This document shows positions 1 to 7,866 of a DNA stretch of 64,000 bases, piece after piece; positions within the stretch are counted from its first letter, which is position 1; every line of letters begins with the position of its first letter. Below the pieces are notes generated by a model. That model was not told the origin of the DNA. It saw only the letters and a list, made by a program, of their open reading frames with translations, and ran no database searches. Source of the stretch: Yoonia sp034652275 (GTDB lineage Bacteria; Pseudomonadota; Alphaproteobacteria; Rhodobacterales; Rhodobacteraceae). The stretch spans positions 434,001 to 498,000 of the forward strand of contig NZ_JAXIWG010000001.1 of NCBI RefSeq assembly GCF_034652275.1. The letters are read 5' to 3'. Both the position numbers and the translations under genes were made by a program.

Positions 1-1
1 G

Positions 2-364
2 GCCGCATGGCTGGCCGCGCGTGATCAGGCCGAGGAGGCCGCGCGCAAGGCAGGTAAGCCAGCATCGAAATACCTCTTTCCCTCGCATGGCAAAGCGGGC
101 CATCTGACGCGGCACGCCTTTTTCGGGCTCATCAAAGGCTTTGCCGCAACCGCCGGACTGCACCCCGACAGGGTCACACCGCATGTACTGCGCCATGCGT
201 TTGCAACCCATCTGCTGGCGGGCGGGGCCGACCTGCGCTCAATCCAGACCATGCTGGGCCATGCCGATATCGCCACGACCGAGATCTATACCCATGTGCT
301 GGACCAGCGGCTGAGTGATCTTGTCCTGCAACACCATCCGCTGGCAAAGACCGCGAAGCCTTGA
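2..364 (+). CDS. xerD: Tyrosine recombinase XerD, C-terminal part (5' end outside window)
   Basis: The open frame enters from the left edge and ends with TGA at 362-364, giving about 120 residues. It contains the catalytic half of a tyrosine recombinase: HVLRHAFATHLL (the HxLR box), GHADIATTEIYTHV (the second box His and the nucleophilic Tyr), and a conserved tail. XerC/XerD resolve chromosome dimers at dif during division. XerD rather than XerC is inferred from the T-E-I-Y-T-H-V form and from its position before a CBS-domain transporter gene, an arrangement I recall from Rhodobacterales. The N-terminal core-binding domain lies outside the window, so a phage or plasmid integrase cannot be excluded completely. 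Confidence 0.85.
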   Translation, partial: AAWLAARDQAEEAARKAGKPASKYLFPSHGKAGHLTRHAFFGLIKGFAATAGLHPDRVTPHVLRHAFATHLLAGGADLRSIQTMLGHADIATTEIYTHVLDQRLSDLVLQHHPLAKTAKP

Positions 365-414
365 AGCGGACGCCTGCGCAAGCAATATAGACACGAACCA
401 TCTGAAAGCGTGAA

Positions 415-1716
415 ATGGAAACCTCGACACTTGATGCGGCATTCTGGGCCACGGCAGCGGCCATTGTCGTCCTGCTTTTCATGTCTGCCTTCTTTTCCGG
501 CTCTGAAACCGCACTGACCGCCGCATCGCGCGGCAAGCTGCGCTCTGCCGCCGACAAAGGGTCCAAAGGGGCCGAACAGGCGTTGAAGGTGACCGAGGAC
601 AACGAACGCCTGATCGGGTCAGTGCTGCTGGGCAACAACGTCGTCAACATTCTGGCCACCTCGCTTGCCACCGCGATCCTGACCAAGGTCTTCGGCCAGA
701 ACGGTGTCGCCGCCGCCACGCTGATCATGACGCTGCTGGTGCTGATCTTTGCCGAAGTGCTGCCAAAGACCTTCGCGATCACAAACCCCGAAAAGGTGGC
801 CTCGGCCGTGGCGCGACCTATCGGGGTGATCGTCCTGGTGTTTTCACCGATTGTCTCTGCAGTGCGGTTTCTGGTGCGCGGCGTGCTTTATCTTTTCGGC
901 GTGCGCACCGATCCCGACAGCAACATCCTTGCCGTGCGCGAGGAAATCGCGGGGGCCCTGCAACTGGGCCATGCCGAAGGCTGGGTCGAAAAGGAAGACC
1001 GCGACCGGATTCTGGGCGCGCTCGACCTGAACGAACGCACCGTGGAAGAGGTGATGCTGCACCGTTCGGGCATCGAAATGGTCGATGCCGCCCTGCCCGC
1101 GCAGGATATTCTGGCGCAGATCTTGCAAAGCCAGCACACCCGCCTGCCGCTCTACCGCGACAATCCCGAAAACATCGTCGGCGTGATCCACGCCAAGGAT
1201 CTTTTGCGCGCGATGCACAAACTTCTCAGCGGCGGCACGGTGGACGGACAGGGGCTTGCGGCTTTCGATGTGATGAAGGTCGCGATGCCGCCCTATTTCG
1301 TCCCCGAAACCACAACCTTGGGCGACCAGATGCGCAATTTCCTCAAGCGCAAGACGCATTTTGCGCTGGTGGTTGATGAATACGGCGGGCTTGAAGGCTT
1401 GATCACGCTCGAGGATATCCTCGAGGAAATCGTGGGCGAGATCGCGGATGAATTCGACGAACCCGAACCCGACCAGATCGCCGCGACCGCCGATGGGGCC
1501 TATATCGTCGATGGCGGCATCACGATCCGCGACCTCAACCGCGCCCATGACTGGCAATTGCCCGACGACGAGGCCAATACCGTCGCGGGTCTGGTGATCC
1601 ACGAGGCGCAGATGATCCCCGTGGTCGGGCAGGTGTTTTCTTTCCACGGCTTCCGCTTCGAGGTGCTCTCGAAAGAAGAAAACCGCATCGCCACCTTGAA
1701 GATTCGCAAGCTCTAG
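415..1716 (+). CDS. CNNM/CorC-type transporter with DUF21, CBS pair and CorC_HlyC domains
   Basis: 433-residue inner-membrane protein. Residues about 10-190 form the DUF21 (CNNM) membrane domain with the FFSGSETALTAASRGKL signature. A CBS pair follows at about 205-335 (LPLYRD..NIVGVIHAKDLL and FALVVDEYGGLEGLITLEDILEEIVGEI), then a CorC_HlyC domain at about 350-430. The family is often called hemolysin-like, but characterised members act in Mg2+/Co2+ handling. The start ATG lies 50 bp after xerD. A GC-rich repeat and terminator-like hairpins follow the stop. The domain order is complete and nothing is missing; the substrate is not evident from sequence. Confidence 0.92.
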   Translation: METSTLDAAFWATAAAIVVLLFMSAFFSGSETALTAASRGKLRSAADKGSKGAEQALKVTEDNERLIGSVLLGNNVVNILATSLATAILTKVFGQNGVAAATLIMTLLVLIFAEVLPKTFAITNPEKVASAVARPIGVIVLVFSPIVSAVRFLVRGVLYLFGVRTDPDSNILAVREEIAGALQLGHAEGWVEKEDRDRILGALDLNERTVEEVMLHRSGIEMVDAALPAQDILAQILQSQHTRLPLYRDNPENIVGVIHAKDLLRAMHKLLSGGTVDGQGLAAFDVMKVAMPPYFVPETTTLGDQMRNFLKRKTHFALVVDEYGGLEGLITLEDILEEIVGEIADEFDEPEPDQIAATADGAYIVDGGITIRDLNRAHDWQLPDDEANTVAGLVIHEAQMIPVVGQVFSFHGFRFEVLSKEENRIATLKIRKL

Positions 1717-1728
1717 AAAAGCCTGCCA

Positions 1729-1814
1729 CTTCTTTTTTGCCAAAAATACTCACCTTTTCCCGGACGCAGTCCGGGAGGGGGTCCCGGATCAAGTCCGGGA
1801 CGGGGCAGCGCCCC
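1729..1814 (+). repeat. Dispersed palindromic intergenic repeat, copy 1
   Basis: A T-rich start (TCTTTTTTGCCAAAAATACTC) is followed by two tandem hairpins, TCCCGGA-cgcag-TCCGGGA (1758-1776) and GTCCCGGA-tcaag-TCCGGGAC (1781-1801), and then GGGGC-agc-GCCCC (1802-1814). The same order of elements occurs on the minus strand at 42949-43015. It lies between convergent genes and probably doubles as a terminator. Confidence 0.75.
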
Positions 1815-3323
1815 TTAGCGCCCTTTGAACAATCCCCCAAGGATGCCGCGCACGATGCGGCGGCCGGTTGTCCCTTTCAATTCCTTGACCACCACATCGG
1901 CCAGCGCGCCACCAAAGGACGCATCGCCACCACGCGATGCGCGCGGCTTGGCTTTCGTGGCGGGGGTGTAGCGGCGACCGGCCGAAAACTCCGGTGTGTC
2001 CGTCTCAACCACTTCGGCGGCACGAGCGGCCTCGATAGCACGACGCGCCAGCATTTCATGCGCGCTGTCACGGTCCACCGTCACATCGTATTTGCCCGCC
2101 ATCGGTGATGCGGCCATGATCCCCGCACGGGTCACCGCGTCGATCGGGCCCAGATGCGACGCAGGCGGGCGGATCAACGTGCGTTGCACCAGTTCGGGGA
2201 TGCCCTTGGCGTCCAGAAACGACGTCACCGCCTCACCGGTGCCGACCTGCTGGATCGCTTCGGCCGTATCAAAGGCGGGATTGTCGCGATAGGTTTCAGC
2301 GGCGGATTTCAGTTCCTTGCGGTCCTTGGCCGTAAAGGCCCGCAACGCATGCTGCACGCGGTTGCCAAGCTGGCCCAGCACGGTGTCGGGAATATCGGCG
2401 GGGTTTTGCGTGACGAAATAGACCCCGACCCCCTTGGACCGGATCAGGCGCGCGACCTGTTCGACCTTTTCCACCAGCGCGCGGGGGGCACCGTTGAACA
2501 ACAGATGCGCCTCGTCGAAAAAGAATACGAGCTTGGGTTTGTCGGGGTTGCCGACCTCGGGCAGTTCCTCGAAAAGTTCCGACAGCAGCCACAAAAGAAA
2601 CGTCGCATAAAGCCGCGGCGATCCCATCAGACGGTCGGCGGCAAGGATGTTGATCTCGCCGCGCCCGTCGCGCAGGCGCATCATATCCGCAAGATCCAGT
2701 GCCGGTTCCCCGAACAAGGCCGCGCCACCCTGATTTTCCAGCACCAACAGCTGCCGCTGGATCGCGCCAATCGAGGCGGTGGTCACATTACCATAGCGCA
2801 GCGACAGATCACGCGCGTTCTGCCCCGCAAACAGCAGCAGCGCTTGGAGGTCTTTCATGTCAAGCAGCGGCAGGCCTTCTTCGTCGGCGACGCGGAAGAC
2901 GACGTTCAAAACACCTTCCTGCACGTCCGACAAATCCATCAGCCGCGCCAGCAGCAAAGGGCCCATTTCGGCAACTGTCGCGCGGATCGGATGCCCCTGC
3001 TCGCCAAAAATGTCCCAGAAGGTCACGGGGAACGCGCCATATTGCAGGTCGAGCCCGATGGTCGCCGCGCGTTTGGTAAAGGGTTCGTGCAATTTGCCAT
3101 CCACCGATCCGGCTTGTGCCAGCCCTGACAGATCGCCTTTCACATCAGACAGAAACACAGGCACACCGGCAGCCGAAAATCCCTCGGCCATGATCTGCAA
3201 GGTCACGGTCTTGCCAGTGCCCGTCGCGCCCGCAACAAGTCCGTGCCGGTTGGCCTTGTCCAGCCGCAGCACCTGCGGCGCGCCATAGCCGTCACCACCG
3301 CCGCCGATAAAAATATGCTCCAC
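1815..3323 (-). CDS. HerA-like DUF853 ATPase
   Basis: 502-residue P-loop ATPase of the DUF853 (YjgR) group related to HerA/FtsK. Walker A is GATGTGKT at residues 32-39, and Walker B is the KLVFFFDEAHLLF stretch near residue 270. VGVYFVTQNPADIPDTVLGQLGNRVQHALRAFTAKD holds the sensor region. The predicted start is GTG at 3323, giving MEHIFIGGG; no ATG lies upstream in frame close by. The C-terminal 60 residues are basic and end in a GRRIVRGILGGLFKGR tail, a common family feature. The cellular role is not established; a DNA-pumping or repair-associated ATPase is plausible by homology only. It is transcribed towards the hlyC-like gene and separated from it by the repeat at 1729-1814. Confidence 0.88.
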   Translation of the reverse strand: MEHIFIGGGGDGYGAPQVLRLDKANRHGLVAGATGTGKTVTLQIMAEGFSAAGVPVFLSDVKGDLSGLAQAGSVDGKLHEPFTKRAATIGLDLQYGAFPVTFWDIFGEQGHPIRATVAEMGPLLLARLMDLSDVQEGVLNVVFRVADEEGLPLLDMKDLQALLLFAGQNARDLSLRYGNVTTASIGAIQRQLLVLENQGGAALFGEPALDLADMMRLRDGRGEINILAADRLMGSPRLYATFLLWLLSELFEELPEVGNPDKPKLVFFFDEAHLLFNGAPRALVEKVEQVARLIRSKGVGVYFVTQNPADIPDTVLGQLGNRVQHALRAFTAKDRKELKSAAETYRDNPAFDTAEAIQQVGTGEAVTSFLDAKGIPELVQRTLIRPPASHLGPIDAVTRAGIMAASPMAGKYDVTVDRDSAHEMLARRAIEAARAAEVVETDTPEFSAGRRYTPATKAKPRASRGGDASFGGALADVVVKELKGTTGRRIVRGILGGLFKGR

Positions 3324-3437
3324 CCGATGTACCCCTTCTGGACCTGACTATTCGCAAAATACATTCTTAAGGTTTCTCTGCCAGATTAAAACGGCAAGGT
3401 GCGTCATGGTCGCCTTGCTCTTCTCCCTGTTGGACTG

Positions 3438-3464
3438 GCCGCGCCTTCGGGTGCGGCTTTTTTT
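3438..3464 (+). terminator. Rho-independent terminator with UUCG loop (orphan)
   Basis: An 8-bp stem GCCGCGCC/GGTGCGGC (one G-T pair) closes a TTCG tetraloop and is followed by seven T. The minus strand has no T run here, so it works on plus-strand transcripts. No plus-strand gene lies upstream within the intergenic region. Confidence 0.8.
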
Positions 3465-3500
3465 CAGCCAAATCCCCCTGCAAAAGCGTCGGATTAGCTG

Positions 3501-3597
3501 TTGACGACGACATGACCATTTCGTAGCGTATGCCCAATTAGTCGGCCAAGTCCGACAGGGAGAAAAAATAAAGGGTCCGGCGACGGGCCCTTTTTTC
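3501..3597 (+). ncRNA. Candidate small RNA (about 60 nt) with promoter and terminator
   Basis: TTGACG (3501-3506) and TAGCGT (3524-3529) are spaced by 17 nt. Transcription from about 3536 would run through a GTCGG/CCGAC hairpin (3541-3556), an A-rich linker, and a strong terminator whose stem AAAGGGTCCG/CGGGCCCTTT closes a GCGA tetraloop (3570-3593) before a T run. The -10 element is weak and I do not recognise an sRNA family, so this is a prediction. The terminator itself is very likely real. Confidence 0.4.
3570..3596 (+). terminator. Rho-independent terminator with GNRA loop
   Basis: A ten-pair stem with one T-G pair closes GCGA (3580-3583). TTTTTT follows on the plus strand and TTATTTTTT follows on the minus strand, so it could act both ways. 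Confidence 0.8.
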
Positions 3598-3712
3598 GTG
3601 TCAGGCATGGAATTTCCCCTTGGCAAAAGACCGCCAAGGCCCCGCTTTTTGTCCCTGACACTGCCTTGTCGCCATGGTAGATCGGCGAGCAAACAGAACA
3701 GGATCTTTCCCA

Positions 3713-4303
3713 ATGCGCACGACCATGACCGCACTTACACTCGCGGGCCTTCTGACCCTTGGCACGCAGGCCATCGGGCAGGACGACACAGCCCCGCAAG
3801 CGCCCGCAACCGCCGACGCGCTTGATCTGGGCGAGCCTATCGGGCCGCGCGCAGGCGAGATCTATGTCGCCGACAACCACGGCGACTGGGAAGTCCGCTG
3901 CATCCGCGCGCCTGAAGGGCAGGACGACCGCTGCAATCTTTACCAGTTGCTGACGAATGCCGATGATGACCCTGTGGCGGAATTCAACTTGTTCCGTCTG
4001 CCCGAAGGCGGGCAAGCGGTCGCCGGCGCCAATGTCGTGGTGCCGCTTGAAACCTTGCTGACCCAGCAACTGACGCTGTCGGTCGATAGCGGCGAGGCCC
4101 GGCGTTATCCGTTCAGTTTCTGCAATGCTGCGGGTTGCGTCGCTCGGATCGGCCTGACCCAAGCCGAAGTCGACGCGTTCAAAAGCGGTGCGACCGCGAC
4201 ACTGCGGCTTGTGCCTGCCGCGGCACCTGACGAAGAATTCCTGCTGACCATGTCGCTGGCGGGCTTTACCGCCGGTTTCAACAATCTGACACCAGTCCCT
4301 TAA
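3713..4303 (+). CDS. IalB-family (invasion associated locus B) exported protein
   Basis: 196 residues from ATG 3713, chosen because it begins a clear signal peptide (MRTTMTALTLAGLLTLGTQAIGQ); an in-frame ATG at 3674 would add 13 unlikely residues. The mature protein has the family core GDWEVRC followed by a second Cys (DDRCNLY) and later FCNAAGCVAR, suggesting two disulfides, plus the hydrophobic C-terminal GFTAGFN. IalB-type proteins are periplasmic or envelope-associated and widespread in free-living alphaproteobacteria, where their role is unknown; the invasion name comes from Bartonella. The stop overlaps the convergent ketosynthase gene by 3 bp. Confidence 0.85.
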   Translation: MRTTMTALTLAGLLTLGTQAIGQDDTAPQAPATADALDLGEPIGPRAGEIYVADNHGDWEVRCIRAPEGQDDRCNLYQLLTNADDDPVAEFNLFRLPEGGQAVAGANVVVPLETLLTQQLTLSVDSGEARRYPFSFCNAAGCVARIGLTQAEVDAFKSGATATLRLVPAAAPDEEFLLTMSLAGFTAGFNNLTPVP

Positions 4304-5511
4304 GCGAAGCGGCGCAGCGCGATCACCGCGTTGAGCCCGCCGAAGGCGAAAGCATTGGACAGCGCGACGTCGATATTGGCGTCGCGCGCCACGTTCGGGA
4401 CCACGTCCAGCGCACATTCGGGGTCAGGTTCCTCATAGCCGATGGTGGGGGCAATCACCCCGTCGCGCAGCGCCATGATGCAAGCCAAGAGTTCGACCGC
4501 ACCTGTCCCGCCGATCAGATGCCCGTGCATGGATTTGGTGGACGATATCATCAGCTTGTCGGCATGTGCGCCAAAGACGTCCGCGACCGCGGCACATTCA
4601 GTCTTGTCATTGGCCGCCGTGCCGGTGCCATGCGCGTTGATATAACCCACCGAATCCAGCGGCACGCCCGCATCCCTGACAGCCCCCGCAATGGCGCGCG
4701 CCGCCCCCTGTTTGCTGGGCATCACGATGTCGGAGGCATCCGAGGTCATCGCGAAACCGATCACCTCGCACAGGATATCCGCACCGCGTGCGCGGGCGTG
4801 GTCGTAATCCTCGAACACGAAAACACCCGCGCCCTCGCCCTGCACCATGCCGTTGCGGGTCGCCGAAAACGGACGGCACGCGTCCTTGGACATCACGCGC
4901 AGCCCTTCCCAGGCCTTAATCCCGCCGAAACACAGCATCGCCTCTGACCCGCCGGTGATCATGACCTTGGTCATGCCGCAGCGGATCATGTTGAACGCCT
5001 GCCCCATCGCATGGTTGGACGAGGCGCAGGCGGTGGCCACGGTGAATGTCGGCCCGCGCAGGTTCCATTCCATCGACACATGGCTGGCCGCGGCATTGTT
5101 CATCAGTTTGGGCACGATGAACGGATGTACGCGGTTCTTGCCCTCTTCATAGACGGCACGATAGTTTTCGTCCTGTGTGTTCAGCCCGCCACCCGAGGTG
5201 CCAAAGATCACGCCCGACTGGTCCGCAAGGCTGCCGGTGAAGGTCAGGCCCGACTGCCCGATCGCCTGACGCGCCGCCAGCAGTGTGAACTGCGTGAACC
5301 GATCGTAAAGCGAGATTTGCTGACGGTTGAAATGGTCCGTTTCGGCATAGCCCTTGATCTGGCCACCGATCTGGATGGCCAGCCTATCCACATCTGGAAT
5401 ATCCAGCGGGCCGATCCCGCAGCGCCCTTCGCGCATGGCGGCTAAGGTCGCAGGCACATCCGCGCCAATCGGGTTGATCGTCCCTGCCCCGGTAATGACG
5501 ACACGCGCCAT
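4300..5511 (-). CDS. Beta-ketoacyl-ACP synthase (FabF/NodE-like) of an lpxD-acp operon
   Basis: 403 residues. The Cys-His-His condensing triad is visible as Cys162 (TACASSNHAMG), His294 (NAHGTGTAANDKTE) and His329 (STKSMHGHLIGGTGAVE, with the conserved Lys326). It elongates acyl chains on an acyl carrier protein in the cytoplasm. The start ATG overlaps the stop of the ACP gene by one base (TGATG), so the two are translationally coupled, and lpxD lies upstream. This context suggests a dedicated condensing enzyme supplying lipid A acyl chains, analogous to acpXL-linked fabF genes of rhizobia, rather than the housekeeping FabF. That specificity is inference. Confidence 0.88.
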   Translation of the reverse strand: MARVVITGAGTINPIGADVPATLAAMREGRCGIGPLDIPDVDRLAIQIGGQIKGYAETDHFNRQQISLYDRFTQFTLLAARQAIGQSGLTFTGSLADQSGVIFGTSGGGLNTQDENYRAVYEEGKNRVHPFIVPKLMNNAAASHVSMEWNLRGPTFTVATACASSNHAMGQAFNMIRCGMTKVMITGGSEAMLCFGGIKAWEGLRVMSKDACRPFSATRNGMVQGEGAGVFVFEDYDHARARGADILCEVIGFAMTSDASDIVMPSKQGAARAIAGAVRDAGVPLDSVGYINAHGTGTAANDKTECAAVADVFGAHADKLMISSTKSMHGHLIGGTGAVELLACIMALRDGVIAPTIGYEEPDPECALDVVPNVARDANIDVALSNAFAFGGLNAVIALRRFA

Positions 5512-5771
5512 CAGCCTGCCTGTTCTGCTTGCAGCTGCTTGACCGCCGCGATGATCGCGCCCACCGACGAGATGTCAAAGGCGCTGGCGGTCGGGTCATT
5601 GGCGTTGAACGGCACCGAGATGTCGAAGGCTTCCTCGATTGCAAAGATACATTCCACCAACCCCAAAGAGTCGATCCCCAGATCTGCAAGCGATGCGTCC
5701 AGCGTGATGTCGCCAGGTTCCAGCATGGCCTGTTCGGCGATAATGGCGATGATCCGGTCATCGGTGGTCAT
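5511..5771 (-). CDS. Acyl carrier protein (AcpXL-like)
   Basis: 86 residues with the phosphopantetheine attachment site DLGIDSLGLVE, serine 35. The sequence around it (FAIEEAFDISVPF) differs from the housekeeping AcpP, which usually has VMALEEEFDIEIPDEEA or similar, and is closer in character to AcpXL, the carrier used for very long acyl chains of lipid A. GGAG lies 7 nt before the ATG. The gene sits between lpxD and the ketosynthase. The specialised role is inferred from sequence character and context. Confidence 0.85.
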   Translation of the reverse strand: MTTDDRIIAIIAEQAMLEPGDITLDASLADLGIDSLGLVECIFAIEEAFDISVPFNANDPTASAFDISSVGAIIAAVKQLQAEQAG

Positions 5772-5832
5772 GGGGTAGCTCCGTTCCTTTTGCGCTGCTC
5801 ATTTAGGCATTGTCGCCGCGCATTGAAACATC

Positions 5833-6897
5833 TTATTGACGTGCGGCAAGATCGCGCAGCAGGCGTGGCAGCCGGCGCAAGGCTTTGTAGCTTTCGATAT
5901 GCAGCTGCATTTTCGTGGCCGGATAGCCCATCATCACGCGGCCTGCGGGCACATGCGACAGCACGACCGACCCGCCGCCCAGCACCACATCATCCCCGAT
6001 CTTGAGGTTGTCTGCGATCCCCGCCTTGCCACCGACAACAACGCGGTCGCCGATCACCGTGGACCCCGCGACACCCGCCTGCGCGCAGAGCAGACAATGC
6101 GCGCCCACGATCACGTTATGGCCGATCTGTACAAGATTATCGACCTTGGTGCCTTGCCCCACACGGGTCGCGCGGATCGTGCCTGCGTCCACGGTAGAGC
6201 CTGCGCCGATTTCCACATCATCCCCGATCACCACACCGCCCAGCGAATGGATGCGGTGCCATGTCGGGTCCTCGGGGGCGGTCATCGGTGCCTCGCCCAG
6301 CGTTTCGCGCGCGATCTCTACGTTTGATGGCGCGGCAGTGACAAAGGAAAACCCGTCGCCGCCGATGACAACATTGGGTTGCAGGATCACCCTGTCCCCC
6401 AAGCGCACACCCGCCTGCAACCGCACGCCTGCGTGAATTCGGCAACCAGAGCCGATCACGACACCGGGCGCGATACTGACCTGATCGGCGATCCATGTGC
6501 CCGCCCCGATCACCGCGCCGGCGCCCACGACGCAGAACGCGCCGATGCTGGCATCAGCCGCAACCATCGCTGTGGGATCGACCAGCGCCTGCGGGCTGAT
6601 GCCGGTCTGCGCGGGCGTCTGATCCAGCATTTGTGTCAGCCGTGCCATGGCCAGCCGTGCCCGCGGCGCGATGATCGCCGCCTGCAAACCAAGCGCCTGC
6701 CAGTCGGCCTCGGGCCAGATAACTGCCGCACGCGCCGATCCTTGTTGCAGGGCCGGACCATAGGCCGGTGTCATAGCCAGTGCGAGATCATCGCGCCCTG
6801 CCGTGCCCGGTTCCGCAGCCCGCAGCACGATCAAATCAAGATCGCCATGCGCCTCTGCCCCGAGTGCGGCTGCTATCGCACGAATGGTATGTGTCAT
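5833..6897 (-). CDS. lpxD: UDP-3-O-(3-hydroxyacyl)glucosamine N-acyltransferase LpxD
   Basis: 354 residues from ATG 6897, preferred to the GTG at 6903 because GAGG lies five bases before the ATG. The enzyme adds the N-linked 3-hydroxyacyl chain in lipid A synthesis. An N-terminal uridine-binding domain (residues 1-100) is followed by a long left-handed beta helix of hexapeptide repeats (VVGAGAVIGAG, IAPGVVIGSG, GVRLGDRVILQ, and others) and the active-site motif IGHNVIVGAHC. The C-terminal helix ends in basic residues. It is first in an operon with acp and a ketosynthase, not in the usual bamA-lpxD-fabZ-lpxA cluster, so it may be one of two lpxD copies in this genome. Confidence 0.92.
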   Translation of the reverse strand: MTHTIRAIAAALGAEAHGDLDLIVLRAAEPGTAGRDDLALAMTPAYGPALQQGSARAAVIWPEADWQALGLQAAIIAPRARLAMARLTQMLDQTPAQTGISPQALVDPTAMVAADASIGAFCVVGAGAVIGAGTWIADQVSIAPGVVIGSGCRIHAGVRLQAGVRLGDRVILQPNVVIGGDGFSFVTAAPSNVEIARETLGEAPMTAPEDPTWHRIHSLGGVVIGDDVEIGAGSTVDAGTIRATRVGQGTKVDNLVQIGHNVIVGAHCLLCAQAGVAGSTVIGDRVVVGGKAGIADNLKIGDDVVLGGGSVVLSHVPAGRVMMGYPATKMQLHIESYKALRRLPRLLRDLAARQ

Positions 6898-7166
6898 CGC
6901 CACCTCGTCTGCGGCACGTCTGCCGCGCTGATCCTGCCTTGAAGGCGGTTAACCAAAAGCCCGCAACCGCGCAAGCGGCCCCAAATGACGACAAAAATGC
7001 CACTTGCGCAAATTTTCGCCGATTTGCTTTTCGTTCATGGAACCCCGTTAAACAAGACTTGGTCCTCGAATCAAAATGTGCCATACCTTCCGCACATCTT
7101 GGGGGCATGATGTCAGTTCGTAGCAAAACGGACATATAAATATAAGCGACGGGACAGGCGCGTATA
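6898..7166. other. Divergent intergenic region, lpxD / DUF882 gene
   Basis: 269 bp holding the promoters of two divergent genes. It contains single TTAACC and GTTAAA half-sites but no full TTAA-N7-TTAA element, and no hairpin followed by a T run. I see no RNA gene or small ORF with support. Confidence 0.5.
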
Positions 7167-7736
7167 ATGAATGAATCAAAGACCTCGGGGCTGACCCGAC
7201 GCGGACTGCTGACAGCCTTGGCAGCAACTGCTGTGACAGCCGCCCCCACGTTCTCAAACGCTCAGGGTTTTTTGCGCGGCGCCGGCGACATCCGCAGGAT
7301 CGCGATGTACAACGGGCGCACCGGCGAAACCCTTGACACCATCTACTGGATCGAAGGCGAATATATCGCCGAGGCCGTGCGCGAAATAAACGTTCACATG
7401 CGCGACTGGCGCACCGGTGAAGCGGTCCAGATGGACCTGCGCACAATCGATATCATGTCGGGCGCACTGCGCCTGATGGAAACCAACGAACCCTACCTTT
7501 TGCTGTCCGGCTACCGGTCGCCATCGACCAACGCGATGTTGGGTGCACGTTCGTCAGGTGTGGCACGCGAATCCCTGCACATGCGCGGTCAGGCTGCCGA
7601 TCTGCGGCTGCGCAGCCGGACCACCGCCCAGATGGCTAGCGCCGCGGCGGCGTTCAACGCTGGCGGCGTCGGGCGGTATGGCGGTTCGAATTTCGTTCAC
7701 ATGGATTGCGGACCCGTCCGGACCTGGCGCGGCTGA
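7167..7736 (+). CDS. Tat-exported DUF882 (M15A-like) murein peptidase
   Basis: 189 residues. The N terminus TSGLTRRGLLTALAA is a twin-arginine signal. The M15-type zinc site is visible as His138 and Asp145 (SLHMRGQAADLRL) and His178 (NFVHMD), preceded by the SGYRSPSTN motif. DUF882 proteins resemble E. coli YcbK/MepK, a periplasmic endopeptidase cutting peptidoglycan cross-links. The protein carries one domain and no anchor. A rho-independent terminator at 7763-7788 isolates it from the Mrp operon. Confidence 0.87.
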   Translation: MNESKTSGLTRRGLLTALAATAVTAAPTFSNAQGFLRGAGDIRRIAMYNGRTGETLDTIYWIEGEYIAEAVREINVHMRDWRTGEAVQMDLRTIDIMSGALRLMETNEPYLLLSGYRSPSTNAMLGARSSGVARESLHMRGQAADLRLRSRTTAQMASAAAAFNAGGVGRYGGSNFVHMDCGPVRTWRG

Positions 7737-7762
7737 TATCCCCCAGCGATCATGCGACATAA

Positions 7763-7788
7763 AGGCCACCCCCGCGGGTGGCCTATTT
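7763..7788 (+). terminator. Rho-independent terminator after DUF882 gene
   Basis: A perfect 9-bp stem AGGCCACCC/GGGTGGCCT with CCGC loop, followed by ATTTTG. Confidence 0.7.
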
Positions 7789-7866
7789 TGTTGCACCTGC
7801 GGCAAAACCTGCCGGATTTAGTCGGATTTTTGTCCGAAAAGTCTTGTTTTCTCGGCACCTGTCTTT

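Larger units (their letters stand above)
3324..3712. other. 389-bp intergenic region with two orphan terminators
   Basis: No convincing protein gene. It separates the divergent DUF853 gene (minus) and the IalB gene (plus). It contains two strong plus-strand rho-independent terminators (3438-3464 and 3570-3596) with no plus-strand gene before them, a 5-bp hairpin GTCGG..CCGAC at 3541-3556, and a promoter-like TTGACG-N17-TAGCGT at 3501-3529. One or two small RNAs are the simplest explanation. Confidence 0.6.

Noticed and set aside
1..364. Integrase marking an integrated element next to tRNA-Ser at 13.6 kb
   Set aside because: The gene fits chromosomal XerD, is 13 kb from the tRNA, and no attachment repeats, phage genes or composition shift were seen between them.
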